Source of the DNA: an uncultured Eubacterium sp.
Lineage (GTDB): Bacteria; Bacillota; Clostridia; Oscillospirales; Acutalibacteraceae
Reading direction: 5' to 3'
Assembly: GCA_910577195.1 (NCBI GenBank)
Contig: CAJTLP010000004.1
Coordinates: 248,001-312,000, forward strand
Length of the DNA stretch: 64,000 bases
The translations under genes and the position numbers were made by a program. Positions 15,795-23,347 of this stretch are shown piece after piece. The first letter of the stretch is position 1. Every line of letters starts with the position of its first letter. Under the pieces are notes generated by a model. The model ran no database searches. It was given only the letters and a program-made list of their open reading frames with translations, and had not been told where the DNA came from.

Positions 15795-17012
15795 ATGGCT
15801 TACGAAATTGAAGAAGCTAAAAGATTAGTTGTTGAGGCAGGTAAAAAGCTTCTTGAAACAGGTTTAATTGCACGTACTTGGGGTAACGTTTCCGCAAGAA
15901 TCAGTGAAACACAGTTTGTTATCACTCCTTCAGGCCGTGCTTATGATACTCTTACTCCGGATGAGGTTGTAGTTGTTAATATTGATGACTGCTCACACGA
16001 GGGCGACATCAAGCCATCATCTGAAAAGGGTATTCACGCTGATTCATATAAGCATCATCCGCTTGTTAATTTTGTTATTCATACACATCAGAAGGCTGCT
16101 ACGATTGTCAGCATCACAGGTATGGAAATCAGAAATGTATATAATGAGTTTAAGCCTGTACTCGGTGAGGTTGTACCTGTTGCTGAGTATGCAATGTCAA
16201 CAACAAATCCTCTTCGTAAGAAGGTTGAAAAGTGCATTATGATGAACCCAAGCAGCCGTGCATTTATGCTTAAGCATCACGGTACACTCTGTATGGGCAA
16301 CAGCTATGAAGAGGCATTTAATGTTGCAGAAACGCTTGAAAAGTGCTGCGAAAAGGTAATTAAGGATAACTACCTTCGTCACTCATGGGAGAAGGAATAT
16401 TCAGAGGATGCAAAGAGAAATTATTTCCTTGAAAAGAATGGTGCAGGTAAAATGCCTGAATCAATCTGCGATCTCGGTTCTTCTGTAAGATGCGGTCATA
16501 TCTTTACTCTTACTTATGACGGTGGCAAAAAGGTTGATGTGGATATTGAAACAGGACTTGCTGTCAGCGGTGTTGCTCCTAAGTGCGCAAAAATCCACAG
16601 AGCAATTTATAAGGAAGAGGATTGCACTATGATTAATCATCTCACCAATCCTTATATTGTTGCAGAGTCCTGTCTTGCTGATACAATGTATCCGATGATT
16701 GATGACTTTGCTCAGATTGTTGGCGTTGATGTTAAGAATTGTGCTTGGATTGACGGTGAAACCGATGAATGTGCAGAGGAAATCGCTGAGAAAATCAGCG
16801 GCAGAAATGCTGTTCTTATTGAAGGCAATGGTGCTCTTGTAACCGGTAACAGCGAGGGTGATATGCAGGCACTTGAGCTTATTATGGAAAAGGGCTGTGA
16901 GGCAGCTGTTGATGTTGATATTTTCAATCGTCCTCACTATGTTCCTAAGGCTGAATGCTTCCTTATGAGAACTGTTTATCTTGCTAAATATTCAAAACAG
17001 ATAAATAAATAA
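15795..17012 (+). CDS. class II aldolase/adducin protein with a second, degenerate aldolase domain
   Basis: The protein has 405 residues. Residues 1-about 205 are a standard class II (Zn-dependent) aldolase domain: GNVSARI, ITPSGRAYDTL, SSEKGIHADSY, the metal-binding IHTHQ pair and LKHHGTLCMG. Residues about 255-385 repeat the same layout (KIHRAIYKEEDC, MINHLTNPYIVAES, VLIEGNGALVTGNSEGDM), but the zinc histidines are replaced (HTH by NHL, HHG by GNG). The second half therefore looks like a duplicated, catalytically dead copy. Members of the family cleave fuculose-1-P or rhamnulose-1-P, or are sugar-phosphate epimerases. Substrate unknown. It is second in the TetR-controlled operon, 82 bases after the aminotransferase, with AAGGAG before the ATG. 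Confidence 0.85.
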   Translation: MAYEIEEAKRLVVEAGKKLLETGLIARTWGNVSARISETQFVITPSGRAYDTLTPDEVVVVNIDDCSHEGDIKPSSEKGIHADSYKHHPLVNFVIHTHQKAATIVSITGMEIRNVYNEFKPVLGEVVPVAEYAMSTTNPLRKKVEKCIMMNPSSRAFMLKHHGTLCMGNSYEEAFNVAETLEKCCEKVIKDNYLRHSWEKEYSEDAKRNYFLEKNGAGKMPESICDLGSSVRCGHIFTLTYDGGKKVDVDIETGLAVSGVAPKCAKIHRAIYKEEDCTMINHLTNPYIVAESCLADTMYPMIDDFAQIVGVDVKNCAWIDGETDECAEEIAEKISGRNAVLIEGNGALVTGNSEGDMQALELIMEKGCEAAVDVDIFNRPHYVPKAECFLMRTVYLAKYSKQINK

Positions 17013-17033
17013 TTAATTATTCGCTAAGTGATA

Positions 17034-17083
17034 CAATAAAAAAGAACTATGCAGATTCATTTTTGCATAGTTCTTTTTTATTG
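17034..17083. terminator. strong bidirectional terminator
   Basis: Perfect 20-bp inverted repeat (CAATAAAAAAGAACTATGCA and its complement) separated by 10 bases. It serves the convergent aldolase (+) and aldo/keto reductase (-) genes. Confidence 0.92.
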
Positions 17084-17099
17084 TATATGAATATTACAG

Positions 17100-18098
17100 T
17101 TAAATATTATTTGTGATTCCGTCAATCTGTATCAGCTCAGCCTTAGTTAATGGTTCAAAGTCCAGAGCCTTGAGATTTTCAAGGAGCTGTTCCTTTGAGT
17201 GTACACCTATAAGAACAGATGTAATTGCTTTATCTGCCAAAAGCCACTGTATAGCCATTTGAGAAAGCGTCTGACCGCGCTTGTGTGCCATTTTGCACAG
17301 CTCTTTAATCTGATGAGGTCTGTACTCATCATAGCCGACGTGTGCCTGCAGCTTTTCATTATTATAAAGACGTGAATTCTCAGGGATGCCGTTTTCGTAT
17401 TTATCTGAAAGCTGACCTTGTGCAAGAGGGGAGAAAGCAATAATTCCTTTTCCCTTGTCAATTGCCTCCTTTTTCAAATCATTGTGCTCAATCGTTCTGT
17501 CAAAGATTGAATAGCGGTTCTGATTTATAATAAACGGAACATCGTAATCATCGCATTTGTGATGCATTTTGTGCATTGTGTGTCCGTCATAGTTGCTGAT
17601 ACCTGCGTAAAGTGCTTTTCCCTGACGTACAATATCGGCAAGGCAGAGGGCAGTTTCCTTCAGCGGTGTTTCGGGTGCAAGGCAGTGATGATAGAAAATG
17701 TCCACATAGTCAAGTCCCATACGCTGTAAGCTTTGGTCAAGAGAAGCGGTAAGGTATTTTCTGCTGCCGCCTCGTCCGCCGTAAGGACCGTCCCACATTT
17801 CATAGCCTGCCTTTGTGCTGATAATAATTTCATCACGGTACGGTTTAAGATTTTCCTTGAATATTTTACCGAAATTGATTTCTGCACGTCCGGGCTCAGG
17901 TCCGTAATTATTGGCTAAATCAAAGTGGGTTATACCATTATCAAAGGCAGTGAGTATAATATCCTTCATAGTATCATAATCATCATTGATTCCGAAATTC
18001 TGCCACAGTCCCAAAGAAATTTCAGGCAGCTGTAATCCGCTTTTTCCGCAGAAATTATAGCTCATTTTTTCATATCTTTTATCATCTGCTTTATACAT
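17100..18098 (-). CDS. aldo/keto reductase, YghZ/glyceraldehyde-3-phosphate reductase-like
   Basis: A 332-residue AKR-fold enzyme. The catalytic tetrad is visible: Asp/Tyr in HFDLANNYGP, Lys in IISTKAGYEMWDGPYG and His in DIFYHHC. GPYGGRGGSRKYL and SPLAQGQLSDKY match the YghZ (GPR) / voltage-gated K-channel beta-subunit-like group, which reduces L-glyceraldehyde-3-phosphate and methylglyoxal with NADPH. AAGGAG precedes the ATG. It lies beside, but convergent to, the aldolase and is separated by a strong terminator, so a shared pathway (reducing an aldehyde released by the aldolase) is only suggested. Confidence 0.85.
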   Translation of the reverse strand: MYKADDKRYEKMSYNFCGKSGLQLPEISLGLWQNFGINDDYDTMKDIILTAFDNGITHFDLANNYGPEPGRAEINFGKIFKENLKPYRDEIIISTKAGYEMWDGPYGGRGGSRKYLTASLDQSLQRMGLDYVDIFYHHCLAPETPLKETALCLADIVRQGKALYAGISNYDGHTMHKMHHKCDDYDVPFIINQNRYSIFDRTIEHNDLKKEAIDKGKGIIAFSPLAQGQLSDKYENGIPENSRLYNNEKLQAHVGYDEYRPHQIKELCKMAHKRGQTLSQMAIQWLLADKAITSVLIGVHSKEQLLENLKALDFEPLTKAELIQIDGITNNI

Positions 18099-18124
18099 AT
18101 GTTTTACTCCTTACGATTAAAAGA

Positions 18125-18170
18125 AAAACCGATTGATATATACATGGATATATTCAATCGGTTTTGCATT
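18125..18170 (-). terminator. terminator of the ireB operon
   Basis: AAAACCGATTGA / TCAATCGGTTTT hairpin, read on the minus strand into TTTTTCTTTT, just after the 96-residue protein gene. Confidence 0.75.
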
Positions 18171-18172
18171 TT

Positions 18173-18463
18173 TTACTTTAATGCTCTTTCAAGCCATACT
18201 GCACCTAAATCAAGTGCATTGAAAAGACCTGTCTTTTCACTTTTCTTAACTATTTTTTCCTTTGGTGATACATCTGCATCGGTATTTATAAGCTGAATAA
18301 CAACCTTTCCCGATACCTTTAAATCTTCAACATTCTTATCATCAAGAATATTAAGACAAATTACATATGGGTCGCTCATATTTCCATAGTAAATTGTTTT
18401 ACCGCATCTTACCAAAGGTTTACCTTTGTATTCAAGGAATTTTTCCTTTTTATTTTCTGCCAA
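18173..18463 (-). CDS. conserved small protein of unknown function
   Basis: A 96-residue soluble protein, Lys-rich at the N terminus, with GKPLVRCGKTIYYGNMSDPYV and VEDLKVSGKVVIQLINT and no membrane segment. I do not recognise the family; the pattern looks like a small beta-rich domain. It lies 19 bases downstream of ireB, with an AGGGAGGG ribosome site, and is followed by a terminator, so it is co-transcribed with ireB. It occupies the place that ruvX and the yrzB-like gene hold in many Firmicutes but does not resemble RuvX. Confidence 0.7.
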   Translation of the reverse strand: MAENKKEKFLEYKGKPLVRCGKTIYYGNMSDPYVICLNILDDKNVEDLKVSGKVVIQLINTDADVSPKEKIVKKSEKTGLFNALDLGAVWLERALK

Positions 18464-18482
18464 AGATAACCCTCCCTTAATT

Positions 18483-18725
18483 TTAATCGAGATAGGACTT
18501 TACCATTGCCGCCATAAGCTCATCACGGTCAATTCTTCTGATCAGGCTTCTTGCGTTGTTGTGAGTTGTGATATAAGTCGGATCCTCTGAAAGGATATAG
18601 CCTACTATCTGGTTGATAGGATTATATCCCTTTTCCTGAAGTGCATCAAATACTTCTGTAAGGGTTTCCTTCATAATATCCTCTTTTTCGTCACCAATTC
18701 TGAAAGTCATTGTTTTATCTGTCAC
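18483..18725 (-). CDS. ireB: IreB family (UPF0297/DUF965) regulatory phosphoprotein
   Basis: An 80-residue protein with the family's near-invariant layout: [17 protein letters not shown] near the start, [38 protein letters not shown] and a C-terminal [10 protein letters not shown]. IreB is a substrate of the PASTA Ser/Thr kinase IreK in enterococci and affects cephalosporin resistance. The usual partners alaS, ruvX and yrzB are not next to it here. GGGAGGTGACTTT precedes the ATG. Confidence 0.93.
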   Translation of the reverse strand: MTDKTMTFRIGDEKEDIMKETLTEVFDALQEKGYNPINQIVGYILSEDPTYITTHNNARSLIRRIDRDELMAAMVKSYLD

Positions 18726-18831
18726 GGTAAAGTCACCTCCCTGTAAAACATTACATAATAATTATATACATATTTTAACAAAAATACAATACCTTTTTTT
18801 ATTAATATTTGCAATTATATTGTTAAAATGC

Positions 18832-18861
18832 TTGACTTAATGCCGTTTTGTGGTTTATAAT
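18832..18861 (+). promoter_or_regulatory. promoter of the pheST transcript
   Basis: TTGACT (18832-18837), an 18-nt spacer and a consensus TATAAT (18856-18861), just upstream of the T-box leader. Confidence 0.7.
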
Positions 18862-18867
18862 CTCAGT

Positions 18868-19099
18868 AATATATATAAAGCAATGATCAGGTGTAAGTAG
18901 TTTTGGCGTCGGTATTTCAGAGAGTATGCGGTGGGTGAGAGCATATATTACAGCTAAAATGAATTTCAGCCTGTGAGCTCCTGACGAGAAAGTAAGTCAG
19001 GCGTATAACCGCGTTAAGGCTTCGAGCGGCAGTTTTTCAACTGCAATTTGAGTGGTACCACGGATATTATTCCGCCTCATGATTGAGGCGGTTTTTATT
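18868..19099 (+). promoter_or_regulatory. T-box leader (tRNA-Phe sensing)
   Basis: The 230-base region between ireB and pheS holds a Stem I-like domain with the AGAGTATGCGGTGGGTGAGAG segment, a UUC (Phe) triplet at 18965-18967 followed by A as the likely specifier, and the T-box core AGTGGTACCACGG (19051-19063). In the core, UGGU (19053-19056) can pair with an ACCA tRNA end. The terminator CCGCCTCA / TGAGGCGG (19072-19091) is followed by Ts. Uncharged tRNA-Phe would favour the antiterminator and pheST expression. Confidence 0.9.
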
Positions 19100-19116
19100 T
19101 TTTTATGGAGGTAAAT

Positions 19117-20169
19117 ATGGAAGAGAAAATTATCGGTTTAAAAAATAAATTTGAAACCGAACTCGGTAAAATTCAGAATCTTTCCGAGCTTGAGAGTATC
19201 AGAGTTGCCTATCTTGGAAAAAAGGGAAGCGTAACAGAGCTTCTTAAAGGAATGAAAGAACTTTCAAACGAGGAGAAGAAAGCATTCGGTCAGAAGGTAA
19301 ATGAGCTTAAGGGCATTGTTGCTGAGAAAATTGCAGACAAAACTGCAGAGCTTAAGGAAAAGGAAATTGAGGCAGAAATCAATCTTATGCCTGAATTTGA
19401 TATTTCAATGCCTGCTAACCTTGACAGAGGTTCCTATCATCCGATTACGCTTGTTCAGCGTGAATGCGAGCGTATATTTAAATCAATGGGCTTTACTGTG
19501 GAGGATTACAGTGAGGTCGTAACGGACTATGAGTGCTTTGAATCTTTGAATATTCCAAAGCATCACCCTGCACGTGATATGCAGGATACCTATTATCTTG
19601 AAAACGGTCAGCTCCTGAAGTCACAGACCTCAGCCGCACAGAATGCTATTTATAAAAAGTATAAGGATGCACTTGTAAATGACGGTGTGCCTATCAAAGC
19701 AATCTTTCCGGGCAGATGCTTCAGAAATGAGGCGACTGACGCCTGTCACGAAAATACCTTCTTCCAGATGGAGGGTGTTATGGTTGACAAAAATATTTCT
19801 ATTTCAAACCTTATCTATTTTATGAAAACAATGCTTTCAGAGGTTTTTCAGAAGGATATTAAGGTAAGACTTCGTCCGGGATTTTTCCCATTCGTGGAGC
19901 CCGGCTTTGAGCTTGATATAAGCTGCCTTATCTGCGGCGGTGACGGCTGTCCTTCCTGTAAGCACAGCGGCTGGCTTGAGCTTTGCCCTTGCGGTATGAT
20001 TCACCCTGAGGTGCTTAAGGCAGGCGGTATTGACCCTGAGGAATACACAGGCTTTGCGTTCGGTCTTGGTCTTACAAGACTTGCTATGATGAAATACGGC
20101 GTTAAGGATATTCGTGATCTGAACAGCGGCAGTCTTAAGAGTCTGTCACAGTTCACGGACGACGAGTAA
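19117..20169 (+). CDS. pheS: phenylalanine-tRNA ligase alpha subunit
   Basis: A 350-residue class II synthetase subunit. Residues 1-95 form the coiled-coil arm (KGSVTELLKGMKELS); the catalytic domain contains motif 2 (FPGRCFRNEATDACHENTF) and motif 3 (GFAFGLGLTRLAMMKYG). A Cys-rich CLICGGDGCPSCKHSGWLEL segment, also known from other Firmicute PheS, is followed by an additional CPCG where others have a small-residue sequence. The start was set at 19117 because GGAGG (19107-19111) is its ribosome site; an upstream in-frame ATG at 19105 overlaps that site. It forms the alpha2beta2 enzyme with PheT and is under T-box control. Confidence 0.95.
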   Translation: MEEKIIGLKNKFETELGKIQNLSELESIRVAYLGKKGSVTELLKGMKELSNEEKKAFGQKVNELKGIVAEKIADKTAELKEKEIEAEINLMPEFDISMPANLDRGSYHPITLVQRECERIFKSMGFTVEDYSEVVTDYECFESLNIPKHHPARDMQDTYYLENGQLLKSQTSAAQNAIYKKYKDALVNDGVPIKAIFPGRCFRNEATDACHENTFFQMEGVMVDKNISISNLIYFMKTMLSEVFQKDIKVRLRPGFFPFVEPGFELDISCLICGGDGCPSCKHSGWLELCPCGMIHPEVLKAGGIDPEEYTGFAFGLGLTRLAMMKYGVKDIRDLNSGSLKSLSQFTDDE

Positions 20170-20187
20170 GAAAGGAGGAGCAGAATT

Positions 20188-22548
20188 ATGTTTTTATCTA
20201 TGAACTGGATTAGTGACTTTGTTGATTTTACAGGTCTTGATAAGGTGGAGCTTATTCACCGTTTTTCCCTTTCCACTGCAGAGGTTGAAAATGAGATTTT
20301 CTTCAAGGGCAGTGATATCAGCGGTATTGTTGCTGCTGAAATTAAATCCGTTGAAAATCACCCTGATTCCAAAAAATTACACCTTTTAAAGGTGGATGCA
20401 GGTGACGGAGAACTTACAGATGTTGTATGCGGTGCGCCTAATGTAAGAGTAGGTCTTAAGACTGCTTTTGCAAAGGTCGGTGCAAAAATCGGAGAAATTG
20501 AAATTGCTCCCCGTAAGCTTGCAGGCTATACATCAAACGGTATGTGCTGCTCTGAAAAGGAAATCGGTATCAGTGATGATAATTCAGGAATTATGGAAAT
20601 CACCGACGATATTCCAAACGGTACTGACCTTAAGGATGTTTATGCTATTGACGATATCATCTTTGAGGTGGACAATAAATCACTGACAAACCGTCCTGAC
20701 CTTTGGGGTCATTATGGTATCGCACGTGAGTTTGCTGCCCTTGCAGGCAGAGAACTTAAGCCGCTTGATACCGTTGATTTAACTCAGTATAACAATCTGC
20801 CTAAGGTTGATATGAAGATAGAGGATAATTTGTGCCAGAGATATTCCTGCCTGCAGGTTGAGAATATCAGCACAAGTGTAAGTCCTGTGGATATGCGTAT
20901 CCGTCTTTACTACTGCGGTATGCGTGCAATCAATTTCCTTGCAGACCTTACAAACTACCTTATGCTTGAAATGGGTCAGCCAATGCACGCTTTTGATTCA
21001 CGCAAGGTTGAAAAAATCAGAATTAAGCGTTTTGATACACCATTTACTTTCCAGACCCTTGATGGCGTAGAAAGAAATATTGATGAAAATACATTGATGA
21101 TTTGTAACGCTGATACACCTGTTGCGATTGCAGGTATTATGGGTGGACTTGACAGTGAAATTGTGGAGGATACAACAACCCTTACTCTTGAGTCAGCAAC
21201 CTTCAATGCAGTATCAATCCGTAAGTCAACTGTTCGTCTTGCACACAGAACAGATGCTTCAATGCGTTATGAAAAGTGCCTTGACCCTGAGATGACTGTT
21301 CCTGCAATTGCTCGTTTTGTTAAGCTTATGACAGATGTGGACAGCGGCGTTAAGGTCGTTTCAGCTCTTACTGACGAATATGCTTATCATTATGATACAG
21401 TTAAGCTTGACTTTGATAAGAGCTTTGTTGACAGATATACAGGCATTGAGATTGATAACGATACAATTACAAGTACACTCACATCACTCGGCTTTGATGT
21501 TGCACTTGACAATGAGCACTTCAGCGTTGTTGTTCCGAGCTGGAGAGCAACTAAGGACGTTACAATCAAGGCGGATATCATTGAGGAAATCACACGTATT
21601 TACGGCTATGATAACTTTGATATTCACACTGCAAATGCTCCGCTTTACCCTGTAAGAGCAGATGTTGAAAAAACGGACGAGGATAAGATTAAGGATATTC
21701 TTGTTAAGCGTTTTTCACTCCATGAGCTGCATTCTTATGTATGGCAGTATTATGATGAATACAAGGCACTCGGCATTGAAGTTGAGGATAATATCAAGCT
21801 TGTGAATGCAACCAATCCTAATATTGAAACGATACGTAATTCAATCATTCCTACACAGCTTTGCCAGGTTAAGACCAATACATCCTATTCACCTGATTTC
21901 GGTGTGTTTGAAATTGGCAGAGTTGTAAACGGCGTTAAGGATGACGGCCTTTGCAATGAGGAGAAAAAGCTTGCAATCACCTTATTCAGCAAAACAAAGT
22001 CAGTTGAAAAGCTTTACTTTGAGCTTCGTGATATCATTGCTACGCTTACCGATGATATCAAGCACAGAGACCTTTCCTATCAAACCTTAGATGCAGTTCA
22101 TTCTTACGAGCATCCGAGAAATCTCAACGCCATTCTCTGTGACGGAAAAGAGCTTGGTAAAATCGGTATAGTTCATCCTGTTGTTTCAAAGAAAATTGAT
22201 AAGAAAGCTGCCATTGTTTTTGCTGAAATTGATATCAAGGCATTTGCAGCCCTTTCAAATGAAAGCATTTCCTATGAGGAACCTTCAAAGTTCCCTGCAA
22301 TTGAAATTGACCTTTCCTTTATCAGCGATAAATTTGATCCGATTGCAAAGGCAATCGAGAATGCAAAGAGCGCTCTTGTGAAAAAGGTAGAGGTTGTTGA
22401 TACCTATTCAGATGAGAACTCAAAATCAATCACAACGAGAATCACATTCTCTCACCCTGAAAAGACACTCACACGTGAAGAGGTTATGGGAATTGTTGAC
22501 GGCGTTATTGCCGGCCTTGAGGAGAAGGGTATCGCCCTTAAAAAATAA
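20188..22548 (+). CDS. pheT: phenylalanine-tRNA ligase beta subunit
   Basis: A 786-residue subunit of the usual length. It has an N-terminal segment, a tRNA-binding OB domain (about 40-150, VENHPDSKKLHLLKVDAG), B3/B4 editing domain (about 205-370; NYLMLEMGQPMHAFD, IAGIMGG), B5 domain, a catalytic-like core and a C-terminal anticodon-binding FDX-ACB domain (FPAIEIDLSFI to the end). It lies 18 bases after pheS behind AAAGGAGGAG. The transcript ends in a hairpin at 22553-22605. Confidence 0.96.
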   Translation: MFLSMNWISDFVDFTGLDKVELIHRFSLSTAEVENEIFFKGSDISGIVAAEIKSVENHPDSKKLHLLKVDAGDGELTDVVCGAPNVRVGLKTAFAKVGAKIGEIEIAPRKLAGYTSNGMCCSEKEIGISDDNSGIMEITDDIPNGTDLKDVYAIDDIIFEVDNKSLTNRPDLWGHYGIAREFAALAGRELKPLDTVDLTQYNNLPKVDMKIEDNLCQRYSCLQVENISTSVSPVDMRIRLYYCGMRAINFLADLTNYLMLEMGQPMHAFDSRKVEKIRIKRFDTPFTFQTLDGVERNIDENTLMICNADTPVAIAGIMGGLDSEIVEDTTTLTLESATFNAVSIRKSTVRLAHRTDASMRYEKCLDPEMTVPAIARFVKLMTDVDSGVKVVSALTDEYAYHYDTVKLDFDKSFVDRYTGIEIDNDTITSTLTSLGFDVALDNEHFSVVVPSWRATKDVTIKADIIEEITRIYGYDNFDIHTANAPLYPVRADVEKTDEDKIKDILVKRFSLHELHSYVWQYYDEYKALGIEVEDNIKLVNATNPNIETIRNSIIPTQLCQVKTNTSYSPDFGVFEIGRVVNGVKDDGLCNEEKKLAITLFSKTKSVEKLYFELRDIIATLTDDIKHRDLSYQTLDAVHSYEHPRNLNAILCDGKELGKIGIVHPVVSKKIDKKAAIVFAEIDIKAFAALSNESISYEEPSKFPAIEIDLSFISDKFDPIAKAIENAKSALVKKVEVVDTYSDENSKSITTRITFSHPEKTLTREEVMGIVDGVIAGLEEKGIALKK

Positions 22549-22552
22549 TGTT

Positions 22553-22607
22553 TAAAGAGTGGGATAAAACTGAGGTTTTGCAACACAGTTTTATTCCTCT
22601 CTTTTGC
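22553..22607 (+). terminator. terminator of pheST
   Basis: AGAG-GG-ATAAAACTG / CAGTTTTATTCCTCT stem (one bulge and one mismatch) followed by CTTTTGC. It lies within the extended reading frame of the next gene, supporting the later start for that gene. Confidence 0.75.
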
Positions 22608-22622
22608 TATACGGAGATTGCT

Positions 22623-23276
22623 ATGATTATTAATGTGAATAATATAAATATAAATTATGAGGTGTACGGTGAGGGAAGACCGATTATTCTTCTTCACGGC
22701 AACAGTGAAAGCCATAAGGTTTTTGACAAACTCATTGACTGCCTGAAAAGGGATTATAAGGTTTATGCCATAGACAGCAGATGTCACGGAAAAAGTGAAA
22801 ATGTAAAGTCTATTTCCTATGAGCTTATGGCACAGGATGTGATTTCTTTTATAAAGAAGCTGGATATAGAAAAGCCTGTTCTCTACGGTTTCAGTGACGG
22901 TGGTATAGTCGGTCTGCTGATTGCAATTGCAGAGCCGGATATCCTTTCAAAGCTTATAATCAGCGGTGCTAATATCCATCCATCGGGCCTTGGAAATATG
23001 AATTTGTTTTTATATAAAATCGGATATCTGTTTTCAAGAAATAAGCTTGTTAAAATGATGATAAGTGAGCCTGATATTACAACGCAGCAGCTGAATTCCA
23101 TTAAAATACCAACCTATGTTCTGGCAGGGGAGAGGGATATTATAAAGCCTGCCCATACTAAGCTGATTGCGGATAATATTCCGAATAGTACACTTGAAAT
23201 TATTCCAAATGAAAATCACGGCAGTTATATTGTACACAGTGATAAAATTTATCATATTATAAGTAAATTTATTTAA
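22623..23276 (+). CDS. alpha/beta hydrolase
   Basis: A 217-residue alpha/beta-hydrolase fold protein: oxyanion-loop motif LLHGNSESHKVF, strand YAIDSRCHGKS, nucleophile elbow GFSDGG (Ser), a late Asp in VLAGERDIIKP and the His in ENHGSY. Substrate unknown. The start was set at ATG 22623, preceded by CGGAG, because upstream in-frame codons run through the pheST terminator and would add a non-family extension. Short cap region (about 125-165). Confidence 0.82.
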   Translation: MIINVNNININYEVYGEGRPIILLHGNSESHKVFDKLIDCLKRDYKVYAIDSRCHGKSENVKSISYELMAQDVISFIKKLDIEKPVLYGFSDGGIVGLLIAIAEPDILSKLIISGANIHPSGLGNMNLFLYKIGYLFSRNKLVKMMISEPDITTQQLNSIKIPTYVLAGERDIIKPAHTKLIADNIPNSTLEIIPNENHGSYIVHSDKIYHIISKFI

Positions 23277-23288
23277 TATATTGACGAT

Positions 23289-23317
23289 TTGCAATGAGGG
23301 GGCAAATGTGGTAAACT
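23289..23317 (+). promoter_or_regulatory. promoter of the aminotransferase-isomerase-EamA operon
   Basis: TTGCAA (23289-23294), a 17-nt spacer and TAAACT (23312-23317). A 6-bp dyad ATTTGC/GCAAAT (23287-23307) overlaps the -35 region. Confidence 0.55.
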
Positions 23318-23347
23318 ATATATCAAAATAATTAGTGAGGTGTTAGT

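Noticed and set aside
17034..17083. Long perfect inverted repeat as a possible mobile-element end
   Set aside because: A and T runs on both sides and the convergent genes show a bidirectional terminator; there is no transposase or target duplication.
22548..22622. Upstream extension of the alpha/beta hydrolase
   Set aside because: It runs through the pheST terminator; ATG 22623 has CGGAG at a normal distance.
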